DNA from: Notoacmeibacter ruber
GTDB lineage: Bacteria > Pseudomonadota > Alphaproteobacteria > Rhizobiales > Rhizobiaceae
Direction of reading: 5' to 3'
Assembly: GCF_003668555.1 (NCBI RefSeq)
Contig: NZ_RCWN01000001.1
Location: 248,001 to 312,000, forward strand
DNA length: 64,000 nt
Below, one piece after another: positions 48,786 to 57,255 of this stretch (positions are counted from its first letter, which is position 1; each line of letters starts with the position of its first letter). The position numbers and the translations under genes are program-made. Below the pieces are notes generated by a model. That model made no database searches. It was not told the origin of the DNA and saw only the letters and a program-made list of their open reading frames with translations.

Positions 48786-50219
48786 ATGACGGAATACACC
48801 CTTATCGAGACCGATATCTGTGTCATAGGAGCCGGTTCCGGCGGACTCAGTGTCGCCGCCGCCGCTGCTGCTTTCGGCGTGCCGACCGTTCTGATCGAGC
48901 GGGGTGAGATGGGCGGAGATTGCCTGAATGTCGGCTGCGTGCCGAGCAAGGCTTTGATCGCCGCGGCTCGCACGGCGCACGAAATGCGCCACGGGGCTGC
49001 GCGTTTCGGTATCGCCAATGTCGAGCCGCAGATCGACTTTCCCGCAGTCATGGCTCACGTGAAGGGGGTCATCGCCTCGATCGCCCCGCATGACGGCGTG
49101 CCGCGCTATACCGCGATGGGCGTCAAGGTCATCAAGGCGGATGCCCGTTTCGCGGATGCGGATACGGTCGAAGCGGGCACCCACCGCATAAAGGCCCGAC
49201 GCTTCGTCATCGCGACCGGCTCGCGCCCCGCCGTGCCTCCGATCGATGGATTGGAAGGCGTCCCCTATCTCACCAACGAAACCTTGTTCGATCTGACCGA
49301 ATTGCCGGACCATCTTCTCGTCCTGGGCGGTGGACCGATCGGGATCGAGATGGCGCAGGCCTTTCGCCGCCTCGGCTCGAGGGTCAGCGTTCTGGAAGCA
49401 AGCCAAGCCATGGGCGCCGCCGACCGCGAAATGGCTGAACTGGCGCTCGCATCCCTGCGTGCGGACGGGGTCGATATTTTCGAGGGTGCTGCGGTTTCAT
49501 CGGTTTCCGGGGCCGGTGGCAATATCACCGTGACGATCGGTGAGGGCGAGGACGCCCGCCGCATCACCGGATCTCACCTGTTGGTCGCGACAGGCCGAAA
49601 GCTCAATACGGACACGCTTGCTCTCGATGCTGCCAACATTGCCCACGACAAGAAAGGAATCGAAATCGATAGCGGCCTGCGCAGCACAACGAACAAGCGG
49701 GTTTATGCGGTCGGCGATGTTTCCGGCGGCCCGGCCTTCACCCACACGGCCGGTTATCAGGCAGGGCTTGTGATGCGCCCGCTTCTCTTCCGCATCCCGG
49801 CGAAGATGGATGCATCCATTCAACCCGCCGTGACCTATTGCGATCCGCCGCTTGCACAGATCGGTTTGACGGAGAAACAGGCTCGCGAAAAGCACGGTAA
49901 GATTGATATTCGACGCTTTGCGCTTGCCGAGAACGATCGCGCCCGCGCCGAGCGGAAGACGGAAGGCCATGTCAAAATGGTGATTGCCGGCGGCAAGATC
50001 GTCGGCGTCCATATCTTCGGTGATGCGGCAGACGAGATGATCGGGCTGTGGTGCCTTGCCGTGCAGAAGGGAATGAAGCCCTCGGACGTTACCGGCTATG
50101 TGCCGCCCTATCCGACGCGCGGAGAGATCGGCAAAAGGGCCGCCACCGATTATTATTCCGCAATGGCCCGTCGACCTGCGGTGCGCCGGATTATCGCCTT
50201 TTTGCGCCGTTTCGGTTAG
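48786..50219 (+). CDS. Mercuric-reductase-like FAD pyridine nucleotide-disulfide oxidoreductase
   Basis: Class I flavoprotein disulfide reductase of 477 residues. It has the FAD motif CVIGAGSGGLSVA, the redox pair GGDCLNVGCVPSKAL, the NAD(P)H motif LGGGPIGIEMAQAFRRLG and the second FAD site YAVGDVSGGPAF. The C-terminal base motif, normally HPT-SE, is replaced by PPYPTRGEIGKRA, as in the uncharacterised group encoded with TVP38 proteins. No mer operon genes are nearby, so mercury reduction is unlikely. Confidence 0.88.
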   Translation: MTEYTLIETDICVIGAGSGGLSVAAAAAAFGVPTVLIERGEMGGDCLNVGCVPSKALIAAARTAHEMRHGAARFGIANVEPQIDFPAVMAHVKGVIASIAPHDGVPRYTAMGVKVIKADARFADADTVEAGTHRIKARRFVIATGSRPAVPPIDGLEGVPYLTNETLFDLTELPDHLLVLGGGPIGIEMAQAFRRLGSRVSVLEASQAMGAADREMAELALASLRADGVDIFEGAAVSSVSGAGGNITVTIGEGEDARRITGSHLLVATGRKLNTDTLALDAANIAHDKKGIEIDSGLRSTTNKRVYAVGDVSGGPAFTHTAGYQAGLVMRPLLFRIPAKMDASIQPAVTYCDPPLAQIGLTEKQAREKHGKIDIRRFALAENDRARAERKTEGHVKMVIAGGKIVGVHIFGDAADEMIGLWCLAVQKGMKPSDVTGYVPPYPTRGEIGKRAATDYYSAMARRPAVRRIIAFLRRFG

Positions 50220-50257
50220 GCTCTCTTCTGTCGCCGGCCTGAAAGGTGGAGGCAGGC

Positions 50258-51850
50258 ATGGAAGAGCCGTATGAATTGAGGCACGCAAACGAGCCTTCGG
50301 ATGTCCGGCCCAAACCGGCGCCGCAGGTGTATGAACAAGAGCACCCGGCAGACCCGCCGGCTGCGGCGGGCGATGAAGTGGTCCAGTCCGCTGGGGTGGC
50401 ATCGCCTGCTGTTGCATCCGTGCCGTTGAGCCGGGGCCTCTCCGGAAAGCTCCTTCTCTTCACGGCAGTTTTCGTCCTTCTGGCTGAAATTCTGATCTTT
50501 CCTCCCTCGGCCGCCCATTTCCGCGCAAACTGGCTGGGCGACAAGCTGGGCTCTGCTGCCGCAGCGGGCAGGGTCCTTATCGAAACGGCTGACGGCCCCG
50601 TCGATGGCAGTTCACGGGATAGGATTCTCAACGACACCGGTGTGCGGTTTATCGCCGTTCATGACAATGAGATGAGCAGGGTGGTCGCCGGCCCGGATGA
50701 CGCTCTCAGCGTCGATGCGTCGATCGCCATGAGCGAGGCCCGCCGGCCCATCGCCTCGATCCCGGCGACCTTCCGCACCCTTTTTTCCGACGGAGAGCGG
50801 ATCCTCCGGGTCTACGGCGAGGTGGCCGACAGTCCCGGAAAGATCTACGAAATCGTGCTGGCCGAGGCGCCTCTCCATAGTGGTCTCGTCGCCTATTCCC
50901 GGAATGTGGCGCTCCTCTCGCTGCTCGTCTCGGCGATTACGGCCAGCCTTGTCTTCTTCGTCATCATGCGCCTTTTTATCGCGCCGATCCGACGGATGAC
51001 GCGGTCCATGCTCATCTACAGCCAAGATCCCAGCGACCGGTCCCGCATTTTGAAACCAAGCGGGCGCGGCGACGAGATCGGCGTGGCCGAAGATCAACTC
51101 GCTGCAATGCAATTTCAGCTGACCGATGCGCTCGATCAGCAGCGCCGCCTCGCCGATCTTGGTCTGGCCGTTTCCAAGATCAATCACGATATGCGCAACA
51201 TTCTCAGCGTGGCGCAGATCCTGACCGAGAGGCTGGAGCGTTCGTCAGATCCGATGGTGCAGCGTTTCGGCCCGCGTCTCGTGCAGACGATGGATCGGGC
51301 CATCGCCTATGCAAACAATGTCCTGGAATATGGAAAATCCCGCGAGCGCCCGCCGGACCGTCGCCGTCTGAAGCTCGGCACGCTGATCGAGGAAGTCCGT
51401 CAGCTTGCCGAGATCGAAGCCGAGGCGGTCGAGTTCAGGAACGAGGTCGAGCCCGACTTCGAAGTGGATGCCGACGCCGAACAACTCTTCCGTGTCATCA
51501 ACAATCTGTGCCGAAACGCCATCGAGGCGATGGTGAATGAATCCGATCGGCCCGGTCTGATCCGCCGTCTCACCGTTTCCGCCCGGCGTCAGGGTGCTGT
51601 TGCCTTCATTCGCATCTCCGACACCGGCCCGGGCCTGCCGCAAAAGGCTCTTGAGAACCTTTTCACCGCCTTCCGTGGCTCGGCCCGCAGCGGCGGGACG
51701 GGGCTAGGGCTGGCGATCGCGCACGAACTGGTTCGCGCCCATGGGGGGCAGCTCGAACTGATGGAAAGCCGTGGCGGCCACACCTGCTTTTGCATCGAAC
51801 TGCCGGACGCGCCGATCAGGTTTCGGGCCCGCAAGGACACCCTGATCTGA
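50258..51850 (+). CDS. Orphan sensor histidine kinase
   Basis: Membrane histidine kinase of 530 residues. Two membrane helices (about 64-84 and 218-240) bracket a periplasmic sensor domain of about 130 residues; a HAMP region follows, then the H box with His310 (INHDMRNILS), N box NNLCRNAIEAM, and G boxes DTGPGLP and GGTGLGLAIAH. The cytoplasmic N-terminus of 60 residues is Pro/Glu-rich. No response regulator lies nearby. The start ATG 50258 is preceded by GGAGGC; a GTG at 50246 is in frame. Confidence 0.9.
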   Translation: MEEPYELRHANEPSDVRPKPAPQVYEQEHPADPPAAAGDEVVQSAGVASPAVASVPLSRGLSGKLLLFTAVFVLLAEILIFPPSAAHFRANWLGDKLGSAAAAGRVLIETADGPVDGSSRDRILNDTGVRFIAVHDNEMSRVVAGPDDALSVDASIAMSEARRPIASIPATFRTLFSDGERILRVYGEVADSPGKIYEIVLAEAPLHSGLVAYSRNVALLSLLVSAITASLVFFVIMRLFIAPIRRMTRSMLIYSQDPSDRSRILKPSGRGDEIGVAEDQLAAMQFQLTDALDQQRRLADLGLAVSKINHDMRNILSVAQILTERLERSSDPMVQRFGPRLVQTMDRAIAYANNVLEYGKSRERPPDRRRLKLGTLIEEVRQLAEIEAEAVEFRNEVEPDFEVDADAEQLFRVINNLCRNAIEAMVNESDRPGLIRRLTVSARRQGAVAFIRISDTGPGLPQKALENLFTAFRGSARSGGTGLGLAIAHELVRAHGGQLELMESRGGHTCFCIELPDAPIRFRARKDTLI

Positions 51851-51871
51851 GTCGTCGTTTTTCCCGGGCGA

Positions 51872-52780
51872 CTAGGCGGGTTCCTGATCGGTCTGCAGGG
51901 CGTCCAGCTTTGCTTCCCTTTGCAGCAGGAACCAGGACGCACCGACGATCAACGCCGAACCGATCCACATCGAGCCGGGCGGCATGAAGCCGAAGACTGC
52001 CAGGCCAAGCCCGACATTCAGCGGCAGTTTCACGTGGTCGAATGGCTGCAGATAAGCGGCGTCGGAAAGACTGTATGCTTTCGCCAGTGCATATTGTGCC
52101 AGCGCCGTCAGAAGACCCGCCCCGAACAGCAGTAGTCCGCCGGTTTCGAGATCGACCGCAAGACCGACGTCCAGAGCAATCAGCGCATTGAAGGGCGTCA
52201 GAAGAAGCAGGAGATAGACGGTGAGCGTTTCCGCGCTTTCGGTTCGGGTCATGCGTTTTGTGAAAAGCGATGACGCGGCCCACAGCGCCGCCGCGCAAAC
52301 CGGATAGAGCGCATAGGCGCTGAAATCCTCGGACAACGGTGCAAGAATGATCATGCCCCCTCCAAAGCCGAGGGTCAGCGCGGCCCAGCGCTCGATCGTG
52401 GTCTCTTCCTTGAGGAGAAAATGCGCGCCAAGCGTGACGAAGAAGGGCGACAGCATGATGAGCGCGATCGCCTGCCAGATCGGAACATGGGCGAGCCCCA
52501 TGGTCCACAGTTGCACGCCGCCCACCGCCGTGGCGACACGCAGCACATGCATGACGGCATGGCCTGTCCGAAGAGCGGCCCGACCCCGCGCGACGATCCA
52601 CGGGATCATGAAGCAGAAGGCGATAAGATATTGCCAGAAGGTCAGGCGCGCCGGCGGTATGCCCTGCACCATCGCGCCATACTGCAAAAGCGTGTTCGTC
52701 AGCGCGAAGAACGCTCCCGCGATGATGATGAGAGCCGGCCCGGTAATGGCCGAATCGATGTTCGAAAAATAGCGAGTCAT
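51872..52780 (-). CDS. ribN: RibN-type EamA riboflavin transporter
   Basis: Inner-membrane DMT/EamA transporter of 302 residues with ten helices. The gene directly follows an FMN riboswitch, which is how the riboflavin importer RibN of rhizobia is organised. Recognisable parts are ITGPALIIIAGAFFALTNTLLQY, the middle AALWAASSLFTKRMTRTES and the repeat-2 end YLQPFDHVKLPLNVGLG. The function is inferred from family plus riboswitch; either alone would be weak. Confidence 0.88.
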   Translation of the reverse strand: MTRYFSNIDSAITGPALIIIAGAFFALTNTLLQYGAMVQGIPPARLTFWQYLIAFCFMIPWIVARGRAALRTGHAVMHVLRVATAVGGVQLWTMGLAHVPIWQAIALIMLSPFFVTLGAHFLLKEETTIERWAALTLGFGGGMIILAPLSEDFSAYALYPVCAAALWAASSLFTKRMTRTESAETLTVYLLLLLTPFNALIALDVGLAVDLETGGLLLFGAGLLTALAQYALAKAYSLSDAAYLQPFDHVKLPLNVGLGLAVFGFMPPGSMWIGSALIVGASWFLLQREAKLDALQTDQEPA

Positions 52781-52859
52781 GGCGTGGTCCTTTATCGACG
52801 CTCATAACTCAAGGCCGACAGGACAACGGCGCGCAGGCCGCTTGACCTGGCACCACATC

Positions 52860-53003
52860 CCGTTCTCTTCCATCCGGACTATGACCGTCGGCTCTGGAGT
52901 CTCACCAGATCTGCTGACCTCCCGCCAAAAGGCTGGAGCGCTCGCGGGCTCGCAGCCAGGCTGCTTACCGCCGGTGGGGAATTTCACCCCGCCCTGAGAA
53001 CGA
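52860..53003 (-). promoter_or_regulatory. FMN riboswitch (RFN element)
   Basis: On the minus strand the conserved RFN blocks occur in order: GTTCTCAGGGCGGGGTGAAA, CCACCGGCGGTAA, AGCCCGCGAGCG, GGTCAGCAGATCTGGTGAGA, GACGGTCATAGTCCGGATGG and AAGAGAAC. The ends GTTCTC and GAGAAC pair to form P1. The element lies 80 bases upstream of the ribN start. FMN binding is expected to lower expression of the transporter. Confidence 0.95.
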
Positions 53004-53189
53004 TGCGACCGAAATGGCCGCGCCAGCGCTTTTACTCGTTCGGCCGTGTGCAAGACAAGCAAAAAGCGCTTTGACCAAGTAGGATGGAAACTGGGGCCAA
53101 GAAATGCGGTTCGGAACATGGCGCGCCCGCTGGACGACAACCTCCGTACGCAAATGATCGGAGGGTACATGGCTCGAACGAAGGAGGAA

Positions 53190-53236
53190 TGGCGCGCTCG
53201 GGAAGATTCGAACTCCCGACCCCCAGATTCGTAGTC
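53190..53236 (-). repeat. Attachment site: 3' fragment of a tRNA-Arg(ACG) gene
   Basis: The minus strand reads as a tRNA 3' half: anticodon loop CTACGAA, 3' anticodon stem TCTGG, variable loop GGGTC, T arm GGGAG-TTCGAAT-CTTCC, acceptor CGAGCGC, discriminator G and encoded CCA. The D arm and 5' acceptor are absent; to the right the sequence leaves tRNA homology after two bases of the 5' anticodon stem. This is the expected product of integration by a tyrosine recombinase, whose gene follows. The intact tRNA should be at the other end, outside the window. Confidence 0.85.
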
Positions 53237-53411
53237 AAAGGCCGTTCGATATCACAGGGTAACGCAGGCGAACGGACTGGATTGAGAGGAAGCAAGTAAG
53301 GCAAAGCATTGTGCGCTTTTGTTATCCCCTGATATTGACAGGCCGTAACGAACCATAACATGGTGATGACGTTACCCAGCCGATACCCGGCTGGGATTGG
53401 CGGATCATCTC
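53237..53411. other. Non-coding region between attachment site and integrase
   Basis: It holds a TTGACA box at 53335-53340 with an ATAACAT-like -10, a GTAACG/CGTTAC inverted repeat (53345-53350 and 53370-53375), and a CCAGCC/GGCTGG stem-loop (53376-53394) just before the integrase start. These are probable promoter and recombinase or regulator sites. Confidence 0.45.
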
Positions 53412-54671
53412 ATGGCGAAAGCACTGACAGCGGCAGCGGTCGAGAAATACCGGCCCGAAGAGGCGCGGCGCGAAATTCCCGATGGCGGACTGACCGGCCT
53501 CTATCTCGTCATTCAGCCGAGCGGGCGGAAATCATGGGCGGTGCGATACCGTCACGGCGGCCGGCCGCGCAAGGCGACCATCGGCAACTATCCCGCGTTC
53601 GATCTCAAGGCGGCGCGCGATGCTGGCGCGGCGATGCTGCGTGCGGCGTCGGAAGGGCGCGATCCTGCATCCGAGAAAGCCGAGGCGAAGACGCTTGCTG
53701 GCGTCGAGGCGGAAGACACAATCGAAAAGCAGGTTGAGATATTCCTTGACCGCCACGTCTCGCGAAACCGCAGTTCGCACGAAGTCGAGCGGCTACTGCG
53801 CAAGGAAGTGATGCGCCCATGGAAGGCGAAGCGACTGCCTGAGATTACGCGCGGCGATGTGGTTCGCCTTCTGGATGACATTGTCGACCGGCCCGCGCCC
53901 TATACCGCGAACCGCGTTCTCGCGAACCTGAACAAGTTCGGCAACTGGTGTGTGTCGCGCGGGCTGATCGATGCGAATTTCTGCGCTGGCGTGGCCAAAC
54001 CTTCATCCGAGACGAAGCGCGACCGCGTGTTGAATGACAGAGAACTTGCGCTTGTCTGGCGCGCGGCCGGCGCAATGGGTTTCCCGTTTGGGCCGCTCTA
54101 TCAGTTGCTTGTTCTGACAGGTCAGCGCCGCGAAGAGGTTGCCGGGATGCGATGGGGCGAAATCGATCTCGATAATGGCACCTGGACCATACCACGCGAG
54201 CGGGCAAAGAACGACACGGCGCATCTCGTGCATCTGTCTCCGCCTGCACTCGATATTCTCAAATCGGTTCCGCGCATAAAGGTGGATGGCCGATCCTCCG
54301 AATATGTCTTCACCACAACCGGCAAGAGCACTGTCAGCGGCTTCTCTCGGGCAAAGGCGAAGCTTGATGAAAAGATCGCGGACATTGTGGAAGAAGATGA
54401 AGCCGATCCCGTCGCGGCATGGCGTGTCCATGATCTTCGGCGCACGGCTGCATCCGGCATGGCCGGCCTCGGCATCGGTGTTGCGGTGGTCGAAAAGGTT
54501 CTCAATCACACGTCAGGCACGTTCGGCGGCATCGTTAGCGTCTATCAGCGCCATGAGTTTCTGGAGGAGCGCCGCCGCGCCTTGGAAGCATGGGCCGCGC
54601 ATGTGGTGGGCCTAATGGAGGCAAAACCCTCAAACGTTCTCGAAATGAAGATCGGCGCAAAAGGCAACTGA
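53412..54671 (+). CDS. int: Tyrosine-type site-specific integrase
   Basis: Integrase of 419 residues. An N-terminal DUF4102 arm-binding domain (about 1-90, LYLVIQPSGRKSWAVRYRH) is followed by a core-binding domain and the catalytic domain (about 205-395). The active residues are Arg in LVLTGQRREEVAGM, HDLRRT, the His of LNHTSG and Tyr in IVSVYQRHE. ATG 53412 is chosen; a TTG at 53397 is in frame. It acts at the adjacent tRNA-Arg fragment. Confidence 0.94.
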   Translation: MAKALTAAAVEKYRPEEARREIPDGGLTGLYLVIQPSGRKSWAVRYRHGGRPRKATIGNYPAFDLKAARDAGAAMLRAASEGRDPASEKAEAKTLAGVEAEDTIEKQVEIFLDRHVSRNRSSHEVERLLRKEVMRPWKAKRLPEITRGDVVRLLDDIVDRPAPYTANRVLANLNKFGNWCVSRGLIDANFCAGVAKPSSETKRDRVLNDRELALVWRAAGAMGFPFGPLYQLLVLTGQRREEVAGMRWGEIDLDNGTWTIPRERAKNDTAHLVHLSPPALDILKSVPRIKVDGRSSEYVFTTTGKSTVSGFSRAKAKLDEKIADIVEEDEADPVAAWRVHDLRRTAASGMAGLGIGVAVVEKVLNHTSGTFGGIVSVYQRHEFLEERRRALEAWAAHVVGLMEAKPSNVLEMKIGAKGN

Positions 54672-54673
54672 AT

Positions 54674-55408
54674 ATGCGGAGCATACCAATTCCACTACAG
54701 CCGTTGCCCTTCAGCCAATTGGATAGAGCTTGCGTTTTGGCGCACATGTTTTTCCCAAACGATGAAGATCAGCGCGCAGCGTTCGCGCGGTCAGCGAATA
54801 GGGAGGCGGCTTTGGACATGCTTCGCCATGGCGAAGACGCTGCCGCGGCGCTTTCGGTCCAAGGGGGATCAGAAAAGAGAAAGCGATTAGGGTTTCTAAT
54901 AGACGCGCCCGAACTGTCCACAATGGTAACCGAGAAGCAATGGATTAAAGGCGGACAGGTTGGAATTATGCTCTGCTACATCAATGCGGCAGCGCACGAA
55001 TCGCCCTCGGATGCGACCGTGAATTTTGCGACACGTGTCGCCATGAAAGTTTCAGAACGGTGTGGATGGCCGGCGAGCGGATCGACTGTTCGGAATGCTT
55101 GGGTAGCACTAAAAGACGTTGCTCATCTTTGGGCAGCAGATGCTGTATTCGCGATGAAGGGTGTCGATTGGCTCGATAGCGAAGAGAGTGACTTCTGGGG
55201 TTTTCTTATTTTGGCAGAGGGCTATCGCAAATTTGGGGTTTCGCAGGGAGTGCGGGGGGCGATCTCGAACGAGACTCTTCTTTCCGACGATATGTCTTGG
55301 ACGGTGGCCGACAATCTAGAGATGCCGGACTTTGACCCGACAGGTATGACGGAGATAAGTGAAGAGCTGATCCAAATCGCCAGAGATAAGGGCATTTTCG
55401 TACGGTAG
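54674..55408 (+). CDS. Hypothetical protein next to integrase (possible cargo)
   Basis: Predicted soluble protein of 244 residues with no recognised domain. It is mostly helical in character, with several Trp residues in the C-terminal half (AWVALKDVAHLWAADAVF and SDFWGFLILAEGYRKFG). Base composition is visibly more AT-rich than in the host genes. It begins 2 bases after the integrase stop, the usual place for regulatory or cargo genes in such elements. ATG 54674 is taken as start; the longer frame overlaps the integrase. Confidence 0.7.
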   Translation: MRSIPIPLQPLPFSQLDRACVLAHMFFPNDEDQRAAFARSANREAALDMLRHGEDAAAALSVQGGSEKRKRLGFLIDAPELSTMVTEKQWIKGGQVGIMLCYINAAAHESPSDATVNFATRVAMKVSERCGWPASGSTVRNAWVALKDVAHLWAADAVFAMKGVDWLDSEESDFWGFLILAEGYRKFGVSQGVRGAISNETLLSDDMSWTVADNLEMPDFDPTGMTEISEELIQIARDKGIFVR

Positions 55409-55532
55409 GTAGGATAAAGCCGCTTTAACCTAGGATAGGCGCGCATCCGCCTAGGTTAAGTCCCGCCCGACCTAATTGAGACGCGGTAGAAAGCTGCCGA
55501 TGTTCGCTTCTGTGAAAACAGGAGCATACATT

Positions 55533-55751
55533 ATGCAACTTGAAGCTAAAAACGCCGCCGATGATCGGCTGCTTCCTGCGATAGATGTCCGTCGCCGCTA
55601 TGGCGTCAGTCACATGACCGTCTACCGCTGGCAGAAGAGCGATAAGCTCGATTTCCCTGACCCGATCGTCATCGCCGGTCGCAAATACTGGTACGTCAAC
55701 GATCTCATTCGATGGGAACAATCCCCGGCAGCTCGGGGGATGGCTCAATGA
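55533..55751 (+). CDS. Small helix-turn-helix protein (AlpA/excisionase-like)
   Basis: DNA-binding protein of 72 residues with a MerR/AlpA-like winged helix: LPAIDVRRRYGVSHMTVYRW, then FPDPIVIAGRKYWYVNDLIRWE. This is the form of AlpA-type regulators and excisionases of integrated elements. ATG 55533 is preceded by AGGAG. It overlaps the next gene by 4 bases (ATGA). Confidence 0.82.
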   Translation: MQLEAKNAADDRLLPAIDVRRRYGVSHMTVYRWQKSDKLDFPDPIVIAGRKYWYVNDLIRWEQSPAARGMAQ

Positions 55752-55984
55752 ATGCGATCATCCCCGACAAGAGTCCGCTACCTATACAAAGAGCCGTCGC
55801 GGATGGTCCCCGCAACGGCTCAGATGGGAAAGCAAACGGCTCCGCTTTCGAACCTCAAACTTATAGTCAACGCGCGTCTCTGACAATCCCTTGTCCTTAT
55901 CGGCAGGGCCGTACCGCGCGCCTGATGCGTGTCGGCAACCGGCTCTTTGCCGTTGGCAGTTTCGCGGGGGGTGGCACGCTGTGA
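55748..55984 (+). CDS. Hypothetical small element protein
   Basis: Predicted 78-residue protein with no recognised domain, basic and Gly-rich at the end (GRTARLMRVGNRLFAVGSFAG). It is translationally coupled on both sides, overlapping the upstream HTH gene and the downstream GTG start. Confidence 0.6.
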   Translation: MNAIIPDKSPLPIQRAVADGPRNGSDGKANGSAFEPQTYSQRASLTIPCPYRQGRTARLMRVGNRLFAVGSFAGGGTL

Positions 55985-56229
55985 GAAACGAACCCAACAT
56001 TTTCCGCGTGAACTGGCAGGGCATCACTGCCAATGGCGACGACGTGAACCTACACGCCTCGGCTGATCAGGTTCGCCTCGGTCACATGATCAACGCGCCG
56101 ATCCTGGCGGAGTATCCCGACGGCACCCTTAAGACGGGAAACCTTGTACGGATCACTCCTGCCGGACTGGAATGGCTGAGGCGAAACGCACCTGTCGAGC
56201 TTCGCCGGCCGGAAGGGGGTGAGCAATGA
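55981..56229 (+). CDS. Hypothetical small element protein
   Basis: Predicted 82-residue protein (NEPNIFRVNWQGITANGDDV at the N-terminus) without a recognised domain. The start is a GTG overlapping the previous stop (GTGA). The next gene overlaps by 4 bases, so the run 55533-56765 behaves as one operon. Confidence 0.6.
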   Translation: MRNEPNIFRVNWQGITANGDDVNLHASADQVRLGHMINAPILAEYPDGTLKTGNLVRITPAGLEWLRRNAPVELRRPEGGEQ

Positions 56230-56765
56230 ACGCGAGCCCGCAACCGAAATGCCGGCAGCTCACCGTTGAGCGCCTTCGCCAAGTCCTTCGATATGACCCT
56301 GATACAGGGATCTTCACTTGGCTGGGCCATGGCGGCTATCGGGGCAAGCCGGCCGGCACCGCCAAGTCCGATGGCTACAAGCAAATTTTTATCGACTTCG
56401 TGCCCCACCGGGCGGCGCGGTTGGCGTGGCTCTACATGACCGGCAACCATCCGCCCTCCGGCAAGATCGTAGACCACAGAGACGGCAATCGTTCAAACGA
56501 CCGATGGAAAAATCTGCGACTGGCCACCCATGCGGATAATGCCCGCAACCGACGGCCAAAAAACCGCAACCTGCCTTGCTGCGGTGTCTATCGGAACGGT
56601 TCGCGATGGACCGCTGAAATAGAGGCGGACGGCCAACGGCACAAGCTTGGCTCCTTCCGATGCGTCGAAGACGCGGTGACTGCACGCTGTAAGGCAGAGC
56701 ATCATTTCTTCGGGGATTTTGCCAGCCAAGTCGCCAAATATGGAGGCGGCGATGGGACGCGATAA
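56226..56765 (+). CDS. HNH endonuclease with AP2-like domain
   Basis: Free-standing HNH nuclease of 179 residues. The N-terminus LRYDPDTGIFTWLGHGGYRG is typical of this phage/mobile group, the HNH core is VDHRDGNRSNDRWKNLRLAT (His, Asn), and a C-terminal AP2-like segment follows (GVYRNGSRWTAEIEADGQRH). Such genes behave as homing-type endonucleases. It overlaps the next gene by 14 bases. Confidence 0.9.
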   Translation: MNASPQPKCRQLTVERLRQVLRYDPDTGIFTWLGHGGYRGKPAGTAKSDGYKQIFIDFVPHRAARLAWLYMTGNHPPSGKIVDHRDGNRSNDRWKNLRLATHADNARNRRPKNRNLPCCGVYRNGSRWTAEIEADGQRHKLGSFRCVEDAVTARCKAEHHFFGDFASQVAKYGGGDGTR

Positions 56766-57255
56766 GCGAAACGAACGTCGCTTTGGTCACTGGACACAGA
56801 TGATCCGCCACACGATGGAGGAGCCTGCTTGGCGGGCTCTCTCCACCTCGGCGCAAAGCCTTTATGTGTGGCTGAAATTCGAATGGCGCGGCACCGACTT
56901 CAATAACAACGGTCAAATCCGTCTGAGCGTTCGTCAGGCCGCAGAGCGCCTTGGCGTCGGTCGGGATGCGGCGGCAAATGCCTTCCGCGATCTTCAGGCC
57001 AAGGGCTTCATCGTTCAAACCGAATTGGCCTGCTTGGGTATCGGCGGCGCTGCGAAGTCGCCGGCCTATGAAATCACGGAACTGAAGCTGCCTCACGCGG
57101 ATCGCGAACGAAAGCTCTTTCAGAACTGGCAGCCGGGTAAGGATTTCCCCGTGCAGTATGCCACGGCAAACAATCCGCGCGGTGCGAACGGACGGCAGCA
57201 AAGCGGAAAAGTCGTCAGGCTTCGACAGAAAAAAATCCCATCACGAAAATCATGA
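56752..57255 (+). CDS. Winged-helix DNA-binding protein, possible replication initiator
   Basis: Predicted 167-residue protein with a wHTH-like core (about 45-95: LSVRQAAERLGVGRDAAANA, FRDLQAKGFIVQ), a beta-hairpin, and a basic C-terminal tail (VVRLRQKKIPSRKS). The stop codon lies inside the first of five repeated 17-base motifs, the layout seen when an initiator gene is followed by its iterons. Its function as an initiator is inferred from that layout only. ATG 56752 follows GGAGGC; starts at 56719 and 56740 are possible. Confidence 0.7.
   Translation: MGRDKRNERRFGHWTQMIRHTMEEPAWRALSTSAQSLYVWLKFEWRGTDFNNNGQIRLSVRQAAERLGVGRDAAANAFRDLQAKGFIVQTELACLGIGGAAKSPAYEITELKLPHADRERKLFQNWQPGKDFPVQYATANNPRGANGRQQSGKVVRLRQKKIPSRKS

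Noticed and set aside
48786..50219. Mercuric reductase (merA) as a resistance gene
   Set aside because: No N-terminal HMA domain, no C-terminal vicinal cysteines and no mer genes nearby; only the general flavoprotein family is supported.
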